Positions 1 to 5,774 of a DNA stretch of 5,778 bases are shown piece by piece. Position numbers and translations under genes: made by a program. Each line of letters starts with the position of its first letter. The first letter of the stretch is position 1. The notes beneath the pieces are model-generated. The model worked only from the letters and a program-made list of their open reading frames with translations. It was not told the DNA's origin and made no database searches. Source of the stretch: a bacterium (lineage in GTDB: Bacteria; UBA9089; UBA9088; JAGUXG01); NCBI GenBank assembly GCA_020061965.1, contig JAGUXG010000057.1:1-5778 (forward strand). Reading direction: 5' to 3'.

Positions 1-429
1 GATGCAAAGAATAAACTCCTGGAAAAACTTCAATTCTTAAACACTGAATTAAAAGAGATTGAAGGATTTAAAAGATTAACTCTTGAAGAATATGAGGAAG
101 ATAAAGCCAAAAGAAGAAATATTGAGCGATGGGCTGAAAATACTATTAACGCTATTATTGATATATCTAAAATTGTATTAGCTTCAGAGCATAGAGGAAT
201 GCCAAGAAGTTATGAAGAGTCATTGCTTCGCTTTGGAATTTTCGCAGGTTTATCCGAAGAAGAGGCAAGAAGATTTTCAAAATTCGCTAATTTAAGAAAT
301 ATCCTGGCACATGAATACCTTGATATTCTCTACCAGAGAATTCAGGATTTTATTGAAGGATGGACACTGTTAGATGAGAAAATTAAAGGGTTTTTGGATG
401 GATATTTAATAAATGCAAAAGGGTTATAG
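1..429 (+). CDS. hepT: HepT-like HEPN ribonuclease toxin (DUF86), 5' end cut by window edge
   Basis: The reading frame is open from base 1, giving 142 visible codons. The family is usually about 130-145 residues, so only a few N-terminal residues should be missing; the first ATG (199) is internal, because family-like sequence (RRNIERWAENTINAIIDI, near visible residues 39-56) lies upstream of it. The HEPN RNase signature R-x4-H-x-Y is intact as RNILAHEY: Arg99, His104 and Tyr106 of the visible part (bases 295-318). In characterised HepT/MntA pairs this protein is a dimeric RNase, silenced when its partner MntA adds AMP groups to the signature tyrosine. The mntA gene starts 12 bases after the stop, the expected pairing. 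The gene is visibly more AT-rich than fdhA downstream, consistent with a transferred defence or toxin-antitoxin module. Family assignment is firm; toxicity is inferred. Confidence 0.88.
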   Translation, partial: DAKNKLLEKLQFLNTELKEIEGFKRLTLEEYEEDKAKRRNIERWAENTINAIIDISKIVLASEHRGMPRSYEESLLRFGIFAGLSEEEARRFSKFANLRNILAHEYLDILYQRIQDFIEGWTLLDEKIKGFLDGYLINAKGL

Positions 430-433
430 GAGG
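428..433 (+). promoter_or_regulatory. Ribosome binding site of mntA (overlaps hepT stop)
   Basis: AGGAGG begins inside the TAG stop of hepT and lies 8 bases before a GTG codon at 442. It decides the start: no ATG is available nearby, and GTG at this spacing gives the normal MntA N-terminus. The overlap with the hepT stop implies coupled translation of the pair. Confidence 0.75.
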
Positions 434-441
434 CAGTTGTT

Positions 442-828
442 GTGAAGATTCAAACGAAGGAGAATATTTTATCAACAATCAAAAGAAGTCAAGACAAAAT
501 AATGGCTTTTGGAGTGAAAAGACTCGGCATTTTTGGGTCTTTTGTCCGAGAAGAACAAAACGAAAAGAGTGATGTAGATTTGTTGGTTGAGTTTGAACAG
601 GATAAAAAACCTTTGATAACTTTATATATCTTTCTTTTTTTAGAAGGATTAATTAAACATCGTATTGAGCTGGTAACAGTTGAATCGCTCAGTCCTTATA
701 TCAAACCCTATATTATAAAAGAGGTTGAGTATATTATGAAGCAACTTGGTATTACTGAAAGATTTACCTTTGACCATCATTTTGAACAGTATGGACTTGT
801 CCAAATAAAGGAGCCAACAAATGATTGA
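442..828 (+). CDS. mntA: MntA-like minimal nucleotidyltransferase antitoxin with a foreign PIN-like C-terminal tail
   Basis: This is the partner of HepT. In studied systems MntA is an AMP transferase that neutralises HepT by AMPylating its HEPN tyrosine. The 128-residue product has the nucleotidyltransferase signature GS-x10-D-x-D at residues 32-46 (Gly32, Ser33, Asp44, Asp46). The third acidic position, usually Asp in a V-D-L-V context, is Glu76 here (IELVT). Residues about 80-97 match the usual family ending (SLSPYIKPYIIKEVEYI). MntA proteins normally stop near residue 97-100. This one continues with about 30 residues resembling the end of a VapC PIN toxin (see the remnant entry). Start is GTG at 442. 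The end overlaps fdhA by 8 bases. The core may still be functional, since the fusion lies after the catalytic fold. The alternative is a natural long MntA variant, but the tail's resemblance to PIN endings argues against it. Confidence 0.85.
   Translation: MKIQTKENILSTIKRSQDKIMAFGVKRLGIFGSFVREEQNEKSDVDLLVEFEQDKKPLITLYIFLFLEGLIKHRIELVTVESLSPYIKPYIIKEVEYIMKQLGITERFTFDHHFEQYGLVQIKEPTND
733..828 (+). pseudogene. C-terminal remnant of a VapC-like PIN toxin, fused in frame to mntA
   Basis: From about residue 98 of the mntA product the sequence MKQLGITERFTFDHHFEQ and the following YGLVQI resembles the end of PIN-domain toxins, where a strand-turn of the type ...I-x-E-A-L-T-F-D-x-H-F-E-Q-A-G-F closes the fold and supplies the last acidic metal ligand (here Asp111 of the fusion). 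The rest of the PIN domain, with its other acidic residues, is absent, so no nuclease activity is expected. The most likely history is that a vapC gene once lay directly before fdhA and a deletion joined the end of mntA to the last quarter of vapC in the same frame. The breakpoint is probably close to 733-745. Recognition is from family memory, not from an alignment. Confidence 0.6.
808..813 (+). promoter_or_regulatory. Ribosome binding site of fdhA inside the mntA fusion tail
   Basis: AAGGAG lies 7 bases before the ATG at 821, inside the last codons of the upstream frame. It supports ATG 821 as the start, which also gives the canonical N-terminus of the [2Fe-2S] domain. Because the upstream frame ends at 828, ribosomes finishing it terminate on top of the fdhA start, favouring translational coupling. 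Confidence 0.7.
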
Positions 829-3502
829 ATTGACTATTGATGAAAAAACAGTCACTGTCCAAGAGGGGACAACTATCTTGCAGGCAGCTAAGACTTTGGG
901 GATTAAGATTCCGCATCTGTGCTATCATAAAAGCCTTTCACCCTCAAGTAGCTGTCGGATATGCGTGGTGGAGGTAGAAAAGGCAAGGAGTTTGGTCGCT
1001 TCCTGCTCATACCCTGTTGCTAATGGAATGGTTGTTAGAACTGATACAGAGAGGGTGCTTTCTGCCAGAATGTTGGTTATAGACCTTCTGCTCTCTAATC
1101 ACCCATCAGATTGTCTTACCTGCGAAAAGAATGGCGACTGCAAACTCCAAAAATATGCTTATGAATTAGGGATAACCAAAACAAGTTTTGAAGGCGAAAA
1201 ATGTCAGTATCAGATTGATACCTCCAATCCATTCATAGAAAGGGATTATAACAAGTGCATCCTTTGCGGCAGGTGTATCAAAGCCTGTGATGAGATTGAG
1301 ATGAGGAGCATCCCTAATTTTATCAACAGGGGTTTTGGGACAAAGGTTGGCGCATTCTATGATGATCCATTACAGGAGACAGGCTGTGTCTTCTGTGGTC
1401 AGTGTGTAGCTATCTGCCCTGTCGGAGCATTGACAGAGAAGGTGGCTAAATTCAAAGCAAGGAAATGGGAGTTGAAGAAGGTGACAACTATATGTCCATA
1501 CTGCGGCTCGGGTTGTTCCATTGATCTAAATGTGAAGGATAATGAGGTGATAAAAGTAACTTCAAGTTCAACCCTCTGTGTCAAGGGAAGGTTTGGGTTT
1601 GATTTCATCAATCGGTCAGACAGGCTGAAGACGCCTTTGATAAGAGAGAGAGTCAGGGGTCAAGAGTCAGTGGGCAGTGGGCAGTGGGCAGAATTCAGAG
1701 AGGCAACATGGGATGAGGCTTTGGGGTTGATAGCGAGTAAATTCAGCGAAATAAAGGCGAAATTCGGCCCTGATAGTATTGCTGGGATCAGTTCTGCCAG
1801 ATGCACCAATGAGGAGAATTATCTCTTCCAGAAGTTCATGCGAGCGGTGATTGGGACGAATAACATAGACCATTGTGCCAGGCTTTGCCATGCCTCTACT
1901 GTGGCTGGGCTGGCCATATCTTTTGGCTCAGGGGCGATGACCAATTCTATTGAGGAGATTGCCGGGACGGATTGCATCTTAGTTACCGGCTCGAATACCA
2001 CAGAATGCCATCCCATCATTGGCTTGAAGATAAAGCAGGCTGTCAAAAATGGAGCAAGGCTGATTGTTGCTGACCCAAGACGCATAGAATTGGCTGAATT
2101 GGCTGATGTGCACTTACAGTTTAGAAGCGGCACAGATGTCGCCTTGCTTAATGGGATGATGAATGTGATTATCCAGGAAGGATTGCTGGATGAGAAGTTT
2201 ATTGCTGAGAGGTGCGAGGGGTTTGATGAGTTAAAGAAGGTTGTTTTGGAATATTCGCCGCAAAAGGTTGAGGAGATAACTGGTGTACCTGCTGATGATC
2301 TGATAAAAGCAGCCAGAATGTATGCCGGGGTAGATAAAGGAAGCATCATTTATTCTATGGGCATAACCCAGCATACCACTGGTGTTGACAATGTCTTTGC
2401 CGTGGCTAATCTGGCTATGCTCACAGGTAATGTTGGCAGGGAAAGCACAGGCGTAAATCCATTGCGTGGACAGAATAATGTTCAGGGTTCCTGTGATATG
2501 GGGGCTTTACCCGGACTACTGCCTGGCTATCAGAATGTAGCAGAAGCAAGACTTAAATTTTCTGATGCCTGGGGTGTTAATCTGTCAGAGGCACCAGGCC
2601 TGACACTGTTAGAGATGTTTGCTGAGTGTGGCAAAAAGATAAAGGCGATGTTCATTATGGGCGAGAATCCTCTTGTCTCTGACCCAGATATAACCCATAT
2701 TGAAGAAGCCCTTAAATCTTTGGATTTCTTAGTGGTACAAGACATCTTCCTCACAGAGACAGCAAAATTGGCTGATGTTATCCTGCCAGCTGTCTCTTTT
2801 GCTGAGAAGGATGGAACATTTACGAACACAGAGAGAAGGGTTCAGTTAGTCAGAAAGGCTATTGAGCCAGTTGGGCAAAGCAGAGAAGATTCCAAGATAA
2901 TAATCGGAATAGCAAATAAGATGGGCTATAAGATGGGGTATAATTCAGCCTCAGAGATTATGGATGAGATAGCCAGACTTACCCCTATTTACGGTGGCAT
3001 ATCCCATCAAAGGCTTGAGAAAGGAGGCATCCAGTGGCCCTGCCCAGATGCTGCTCATCCAGGGACAAAATTCCTACACAGAGATAAATTTTCTGGAGGT
3101 CTCGGTAAATTCCAGCCAACAGAATATAAACCACCTGCTGAAACTCAAGATGAAGAATACCCATTTTTACTCACCACAGGCAGGATGCTCTATCACTATC
3201 ACACTGGCTCTATGACCAGAAGGTCAAAGGGATTAGATGAAATCTGTAAAGAGGGTTATGTTGAGATAAACCCCCAAGATGCTGCCTCTTTGCTGATAAA
3301 AGACTGTGATATGGTAAATATCTCGGGAAGACGCGGTGCCATAAAAATAAAGGCAAGAGTGACTGATAAGGTGCCTCCAAAAACCATATTCATCCCATTC
3401 CACTTTGCAGAAACAGCGGTAAATTATCTCACCAACCCTGCCTATGACCCAATAGCTAAGATACCAGAACTGAAGGTCTGTGCGGTTAAGATTGCAAATT
3501 GA
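821..3502 (+). CDS. fdhA: Formate dehydrogenase catalytic (alpha) subunit, Cys-type, NuoG-like N-terminal FeS domains
   Basis: Interconverts formate and CO2 at a Mo- or W-bis-pyranopterin site and passes electrons through FeS clusters; cytoplasmic, with no signal or twin-arginine peptide. The 893 residues are laid out as follows. [2Fe-2S] domain: Cys34, 45, 48, 62. His-ligated [4Fe-4S]: His94, Cys98, 101, 107. Two ferredoxin clusters: Cys146/149/152/156 and 189/192/195/199. Catalytic-domain cluster: Cys225/228/232/253, with Lys255 in CVKG. Active site: Cys356-His357 in DHCARLCH, where selenoenzymes carry Sec, and Arg549 in GVNPLRGQNN (equivalent to Arg333 of E. coli FdhF). The pterin-binding C-terminal domain starts near residue 770 (FLLTTGRMLYHYHTGSMTRR). 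The layout and length are those of NAD(P)- or ferredoxin-linked clostridial FdhA. No NuoE/NuoF-like partner is adjacent. Oddities are a 14-codon repeat insertion near residues 277-291 and a short loop before Cys253. It overlaps mntA by 8 bases. Confidence 0.93.
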   Translation: MIELTIDEKTVTVQEGTTILQAAKTLGIKIPHLCYHKSLSPSSSCRICVVEVEKARSLVASCSYPVANGMVVRTDTERVLSARMLVIDLLLSNHPSDCLTCEKNGDCKLQKYAYELGITKTSFEGEKCQYQIDTSNPFIERDYNKCILCGRCIKACDEIEMRSIPNFINRGFGTKVGAFYDDPLQETGCVFCGQCVAICPVGALTEKVAKFKARKWELKKVTTICPYCGSGCSIDLNVKDNEVIKVTSSSTLCVKGRFGFDFINRSDRLKTPLIRERVRGQESVGSGQWAEFREATWDEALGLIASKFSEIKAKFGPDSIAGISSARCTNEENYLFQKFMRAVIGTNNIDHCARLCHASTVAGLAISFGSGAMTNSIEEIAGTDCILVTGSNTTECHPIIGLKIKQAVKNGARLIVADPRRIELAELADVHLQFRSGTDVALLNGMMNVIIQEGLLDEKFIAERCEGFDELKKVVLEYSPQKVEEITGVPADDLIKAARMYAGVDKGSIIYSMGITQHTTGVDNVFAVANLAMLTGNVGRESTGVNPLRGQNNVQGSCDMGALPGLLPGYQNVAEARLKFSDAWGVNLSEAPGLTLLEMFAECGKKIKAMFIMGENPLVSDPDITHIEEALKSLDFLVVQDIFLTETAKLADVILPAVSFAEKDGTFTNTERRVQLVRKAIEPVGQSREDSKIIIGIANKMGYKMGYNSASEIMDEIARLTPIYGGISHQRLEKGGIQWPCPDAAHPGTKFLHRDKFSGGLGKFQPTEYKPPAETQDEEYPFLLTTGRMLYHYHTGSMTRRSKGLDEICKEGYVEINPQDAASLLIKDCDMVNISGRRGAIKIKARVTDKVPPKTIFIPFHFAETAVNYLTNPAYDPIAKIPELKVCAVKIAN
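1652..1693 (+). repeat. Six degenerate 7-bp tandem units inside fdhA
   Basis: Six successive heptamers fit a consensus near G(T/G)CAGTG. Seen on a shifted register, three perfect CAGTGGG copies run from 1668 to 1688, followed by CAG. The total is 42 bases, exactly 14 codons, so the fdhA frame is kept. The encoded stretch (about residues 278-291, including GQESVGSGQWA) is low-complexity and lies between the conserved RLKTPLIR and TWDEAL blocks. That spacer is about ten residues longer here than in E. coli FdhF as I recall it. The array resembles the heptanucleotide short tandem repeats described in cyanobacteria only in unit length. It was probably inserted or expanded in a surface loop. Confidence 0.8.
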
Positions 3503-3532
3503 GAAGAGGAAAGATGCGGGGAAAGTAAATAG

Positions 3533-3583
3533 TTTACATATCTATACAAGTTATGGAATTAAGTGTGTAAAGAATACTATAAA
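3533..3583 (+). promoter_or_regulatory. AT-rich recA leader; weak promoter candidate
   Basis: The 153-base gap between fdhA and recA is AT-rich in its first 95 bases. No clear terminator (stem plus T-run) follows fdhA. Possible -10 elements are TACTAT at 3575 and the overlapping TATAAA at 3578. The only upstream matches are poor: TTATGG at 3551, 18 bases before TACTAT, or TTTACA at 3533 with no good -10 at standard spacing. I see no LexA operator of the GAAC-N4-GTTC or CTGT-N8-ACAG type. A recA promoter is expected here from gene layout, but its position is not resolved. Confidence 0.25.
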
Positions 3584-3599
3584 TAAGTAACATAAAATC

Positions 3600-3637
3600 T
3601 ACGCTAACGAGCGCACGGCCGTGTGTCTTGTAGCGTA
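3600..3637. repeat. 38-nt hairpin/dyad element before recA
   Basis: TACGCTA (3600-3606) pairs perfectly with TAGCGTA (3631-3637). Inside, 3608-3611 pairs with 3627-3630 and 3612-3616 with 3621-3625 around the palindrome CACGGCCGTG (3614-3623). This leaves single bulges at A3607 and U3626, three G-U pairs and a GGCC loop, so 16 pairs in total. No T-run follows on the plus strand, so a simple intrinsic terminator is unlikely. The element ends 7 bases before the recA Shine-Dalgarno sequence and is GC-rich in an AT-rich gap. Options are a REP-like palindromic repeat, an mRNA leader hairpin modulating recA, or a protein-binding operator. Confidence 0.65.
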
Positions 3638-3644
3638 AAAATTT

Positions 3645-3651
3645 AAGGAGG
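3645..3651 (+). promoter_or_regulatory. Ribosome binding site of recA
   Basis: AAGGAGG is a strong match to the 16S rRNA tail, but it sits only 4 bases before the ATG at 3656, closer than the other genes here (7-8 bases). It lies directly after the hairpin at 3600-3637, so folding or protein binding there could affect its access. Confidence 0.75.
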
Positions 3652-3655
3652 CAGA

Positions 3656-4645
3656 ATGGAACAATCAGAGAAAAAGAAGGCATTAGAGATAGCCGTAGCC
3701 CAGATTGAGAAGCACTTTGGCAAGGGTTCAATCATGAGGCTTGGTGATGGGGCAAGGATGGAGGTAGAGGCTATCTCTACAGGAGCATTGACCTTAGATA
3801 TGGCTATAGGTGTAGGTGGCGTTCCAAGGGGAAGGATAATTGAGGTATTTGGAGCAGAGTCCTCTGGAAAGACGACTCTATGCCTGAGTATCATTGCTCA
3901 AGCACAGAAGGCAGGGGGTGTAGCTGCCTTTATTGATGCAGAGCATGCCTTAGACCCAGGCTATGCCAAGAAGGTAGGTGTTGATACAGAGAATCTCCTG
4001 ATAAGCCAGCCAGATACAGGAGAGCAGGCTCTTGAGATTGCTGAAAACCTTATCAGGTCTGGTGCAGTTGATGTTATTGTCATAGACTCAGTAGCTGCAC
4101 TTGTTCCAAAGGCTGAGCTTGAAGGAGAGATGGGAGATAGTCACATTGCCCTTCAAGCCAGGCTTATGTCTCAGGCATTAAGAAAGCTGACCTCTGTTAT
4201 CTCTAAATCAAAGACAACCACCCTCTTTATCAATCAGATAAGAGAAAAGATTGGAGTTATGTTCGGACCAAAGGAGACAACCCCAGGTGGAAGAGCCTTA
4301 AAGTTCTATGCCTCTGTCAGGCTTGATACCAGAAGAATGCAGAATATAACAAGGGGAGAGGAGATAGTCGGTGGCAGGATAAAGACAAAGATAGTCAAAA
4401 ACAAGGTTGCCCCTCCATTCAGAGAAGCAGAGTTTGATATGTTCTATGACCTTGGTATATCTTATGAAGGCTCATTATTGGATGTTGGGCTTGCTCAAGG
4501 CATAATCACCCAGAAGGGTGCATTTTACTCATACAACGAAAAGACTATTGGTCAAGGCAGGGATAAGGCTGTTGAGTTCTTGAAACTTGACAAGAAGGTG
4601 GCAGAGGAGATTGAAAGGAAGGTGAAGGAGAAGAAAAATGGGTAG
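3656..4645 (+). CDS. recA: Recombinase RecA
   Basis: Binds single-stranded DNA, drives homologous pairing and strand exchange with ATP hydrolysis, and triggers LexA self-cleavage in bacteria that have it. The 329 residues align without gaps to E. coli numbering through the core. Walker A is GAESSGKT at 66-73 (Lys72, Thr73), catalytic Glu96 is in FIDAEHALD, and Walker B ends in Asp144. Loop L1 is around 156-164 (EGEMGDSHI). Loop L2 begins after Gln194 and keeps Phe203 and Gly204. Lys216, Phe217 and Arg222, in KFYASVRLD, are conserved. L2 differs from the usual GNPETT, reading GPKETT (Pro205, Lys206). The C-terminal domain ends normally (GQGRDKAVEFLKLDKKVAEEIERK) with a basic end and no acidic tail, which accounts for the modest length. 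ATG 3656 gives the standard N-terminus. The gene overlaps purC by 8 bases. Confidence 0.98.
   Translation: MEQSEKKKALEIAVAQIEKHFGKGSIMRLGDGARMEVEAISTGALTLDMAIGVGGVPRGRIIEVFGAESSGKTTLCLSIIAQAQKAGGVAAFIDAEHALDPGYAKKVGVDTENLLISQPDTGEQALEIAENLIRSGAVDVIVIDSVAALVPKAELEGEMGDSHIALQARLMSQALRKLTSVISKSKTTTLFINQIREKIGVMFGPKETTPGGRALKFYASVRLDTRRMQNITRGEEIVGGRIKTKIVKNKVAPPFREAEFDMFYDLGISYEGSLLDVGLAQGIITQKGAFYSYNEKTIGQGRDKAVEFLKLDKKVAEEIERKVKEKKNG
4625..4630 (+). promoter_or_regulatory. Ribosome binding site of purC inside recA
   Basis: AAGGAG lies 7 bases before the ATG at 4638, within the last codons of recA. Together with the 8-base overlap of the genes it indicates coupled translation and supports this start for purC. 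Confidence 0.7.
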
Positions 4646-5774
4646 TGTAAAGGATTTGATAATAATAGACCAGTCAAAAGAGAGACAAGAAGGCAGGGCC
4701 AGGTTCTGTTTTTCTGACAGGTATTCTGTCTTTGACTGGGGTGAGATGCCAGACCTTATCAAAAAGAAGGGAGATGCCTTGTGCCTCATCTCTGCTCACT
4801 TTTTCGAAAAATGTGAAGAATTGGGGATAAGAACCCATTATTCAGGAGTCATAGAAGATGGCAAGCTAAAGTGTTTGGATGAGCTGAAGGCTGCCTCTAA
4901 TCTTATGGAGGTAAAACTTGTTCAGGTATTAAAGCCTGAACTTGGTCCCAAAGGATATGATTATTCGGTTTATAAAAAAGAGAAGGGGAATTTCTTGATT
5001 CCTATTGAGGTAATCTGGAGGAACCTTCTTGGCGAAGGCTCAAGCCTTATTAAAAGACTGAAAGAAGGAAGCACAAACTTGAAAGATCTGGAGCTTTCAC
5101 AAATGCCAGAAGATGGAGAGGTCTTCTCTACGCCAGTCATAGAAGCCTCCACAAAACTTGAGTCCTCTGATAGGTATATCTCCTGGGAGGAGGCAAAAGA
5201 GATCTGCTCTTTACTTGAGGAAGAGATAAAGGAGATTAAGAGGCTTGTTATGAAGGTGAATGAGCTTATTACCAAGGAAGTAGAGTCAATAGGATTGGTA
5301 AACTGCGATGGAAAGATTGAGTTTGCCTTCACAAAAGAGAGGCATCTTCTCTTAGTGGATGCTGTTGGCACCCTTGATGAGTGCAGGTTCACCTACTCAG
5401 GGCTTCCTGTGAGCAAGGAGCTGCTCAGGATATTCTACAGGAAAACAGACTGGTTTGCTGAGGTAGAGGAGGTAAAGAAAAGGGAGAAGATTTTCTGGAA
5501 GGAGTCTGTCAAAAGTACACCTCCGCCTTTGCCAAAGAACCTTTTATCCCTGATCTCTGCTTTATATCAGGCATCCTGTAACGAGATAACAAAGAGAAGG
5601 TGGTTTGATGTGCCTTCCTTAAAGGATGTGATTTGTGAGATAGAAGGGGTTTTATACTCAAGAAACACGAGGTTTACCAAAAAAATATGTGATAAAAGGG
5701 GTCAAGGATTCAAGGGGGGACAGTCTTTCAAGGATTTAATGATTTCGCTTTCACTCGACCCCTCGACCACTTGA
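4638..5774 (+). CDS. purC: Phosphoribosylaminoimidazole-succinocarboxamide (SAICAR) synthase, long form
   Basis: Joins CAIR and aspartate with ATP to make SAICAR, a step of de novo purine synthesis in the cytosol. Family landmarks appear in order. The N-terminal phosphate-binding region is ARFCFSDRYSVFDWGEMPD (21-39), followed by the KGDALC segment. The signature IPIEVIWRNLLGEGS lies at 121-135. STKLESSDRYIS (171-182) matches the TTK...D..IS block. NCDGKIEF (222-229) and LLVDAVGTLDECRF (238-251) match the D-x-K-x-E-F and D-E-x-x-T-x-D-x-x-R blocks. VSKELLR lies at 258-264. The form is longer than the about 240-residue enzyme of common bacteria and recalls archaeal-type PurC. Homology seems to fade near residue 340. 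Residues 354-378 are encoded by repeat sequence and are probably a read-through tail. It is translated from within the end of recA. Confidence 0.87.
   Translation: MGSVKDLIIIDQSKERQEGRARFCFSDRYSVFDWGEMPDLIKKKGDALCLISAHFFEKCEELGIRTHYSGVIEDGKLKCLDELKAASNLMEVKLVQVLKPELGPKGYDYSVYKKEKGNFLIPIEVIWRNLLGEGSSLIKRLKEGSTNLKDLELSQMPEDGEVFSTPVIEASTKLESSDRYISWEEAKEICSLLEEEIKEIKRLVMKVNELITKEVESIGLVNCDGKIEFAFTKERHLLLVDAVGTLDECRFTYSGLPVSKELLRIFYRKTDWFAEVEEVKKREKIFWKESVKSTPPPLPKNLLSLISALYQASCNEITKRRWFDVPSLKDVICEIEGVLYSRNTRFTKKICDKRGQGFKGGQSFKDLMISLSLDPSTT

Noticed and set aside
199..429. A separate 76-residue gene starting at ATG 199
   Set aside because: The same frame is open back to base 1 and encodes HepT-like sequence upstream, so this ATG is internal.
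1886..1888. Selenocysteine codon in fdhA
   Set aside because: The codon is TGC, and the frame contains no internal TGA.
1819..2349. Open frame of 176 codons on the minus strand inside fdhA
   Set aside because: It lies wholly opposite strongly conserved FdhA sequence, has no recognisable motif and no convincing ribosome site; it is a shadow frame.
3600..3644. Intrinsic terminator for fdhA
   Set aside because: The stem is strong but is followed by A-rich sequence, not a T-run, on the coding strand; no minus-strand gene needs it either.
3503..3655. LexA/SOS box upstream of recA
   Set aside because: No GAAC-N4-GTTC or CTGT-N8-ACAG match was found; other lineage-specific boxes cannot be excluded.
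4970..5392. Open frame of 140 codons on the minus strand inside purC
   Set aside because: Serine-rich, low-complexity product typical of an antisense shadow; the plus strand has clear PurC motifs throughout.
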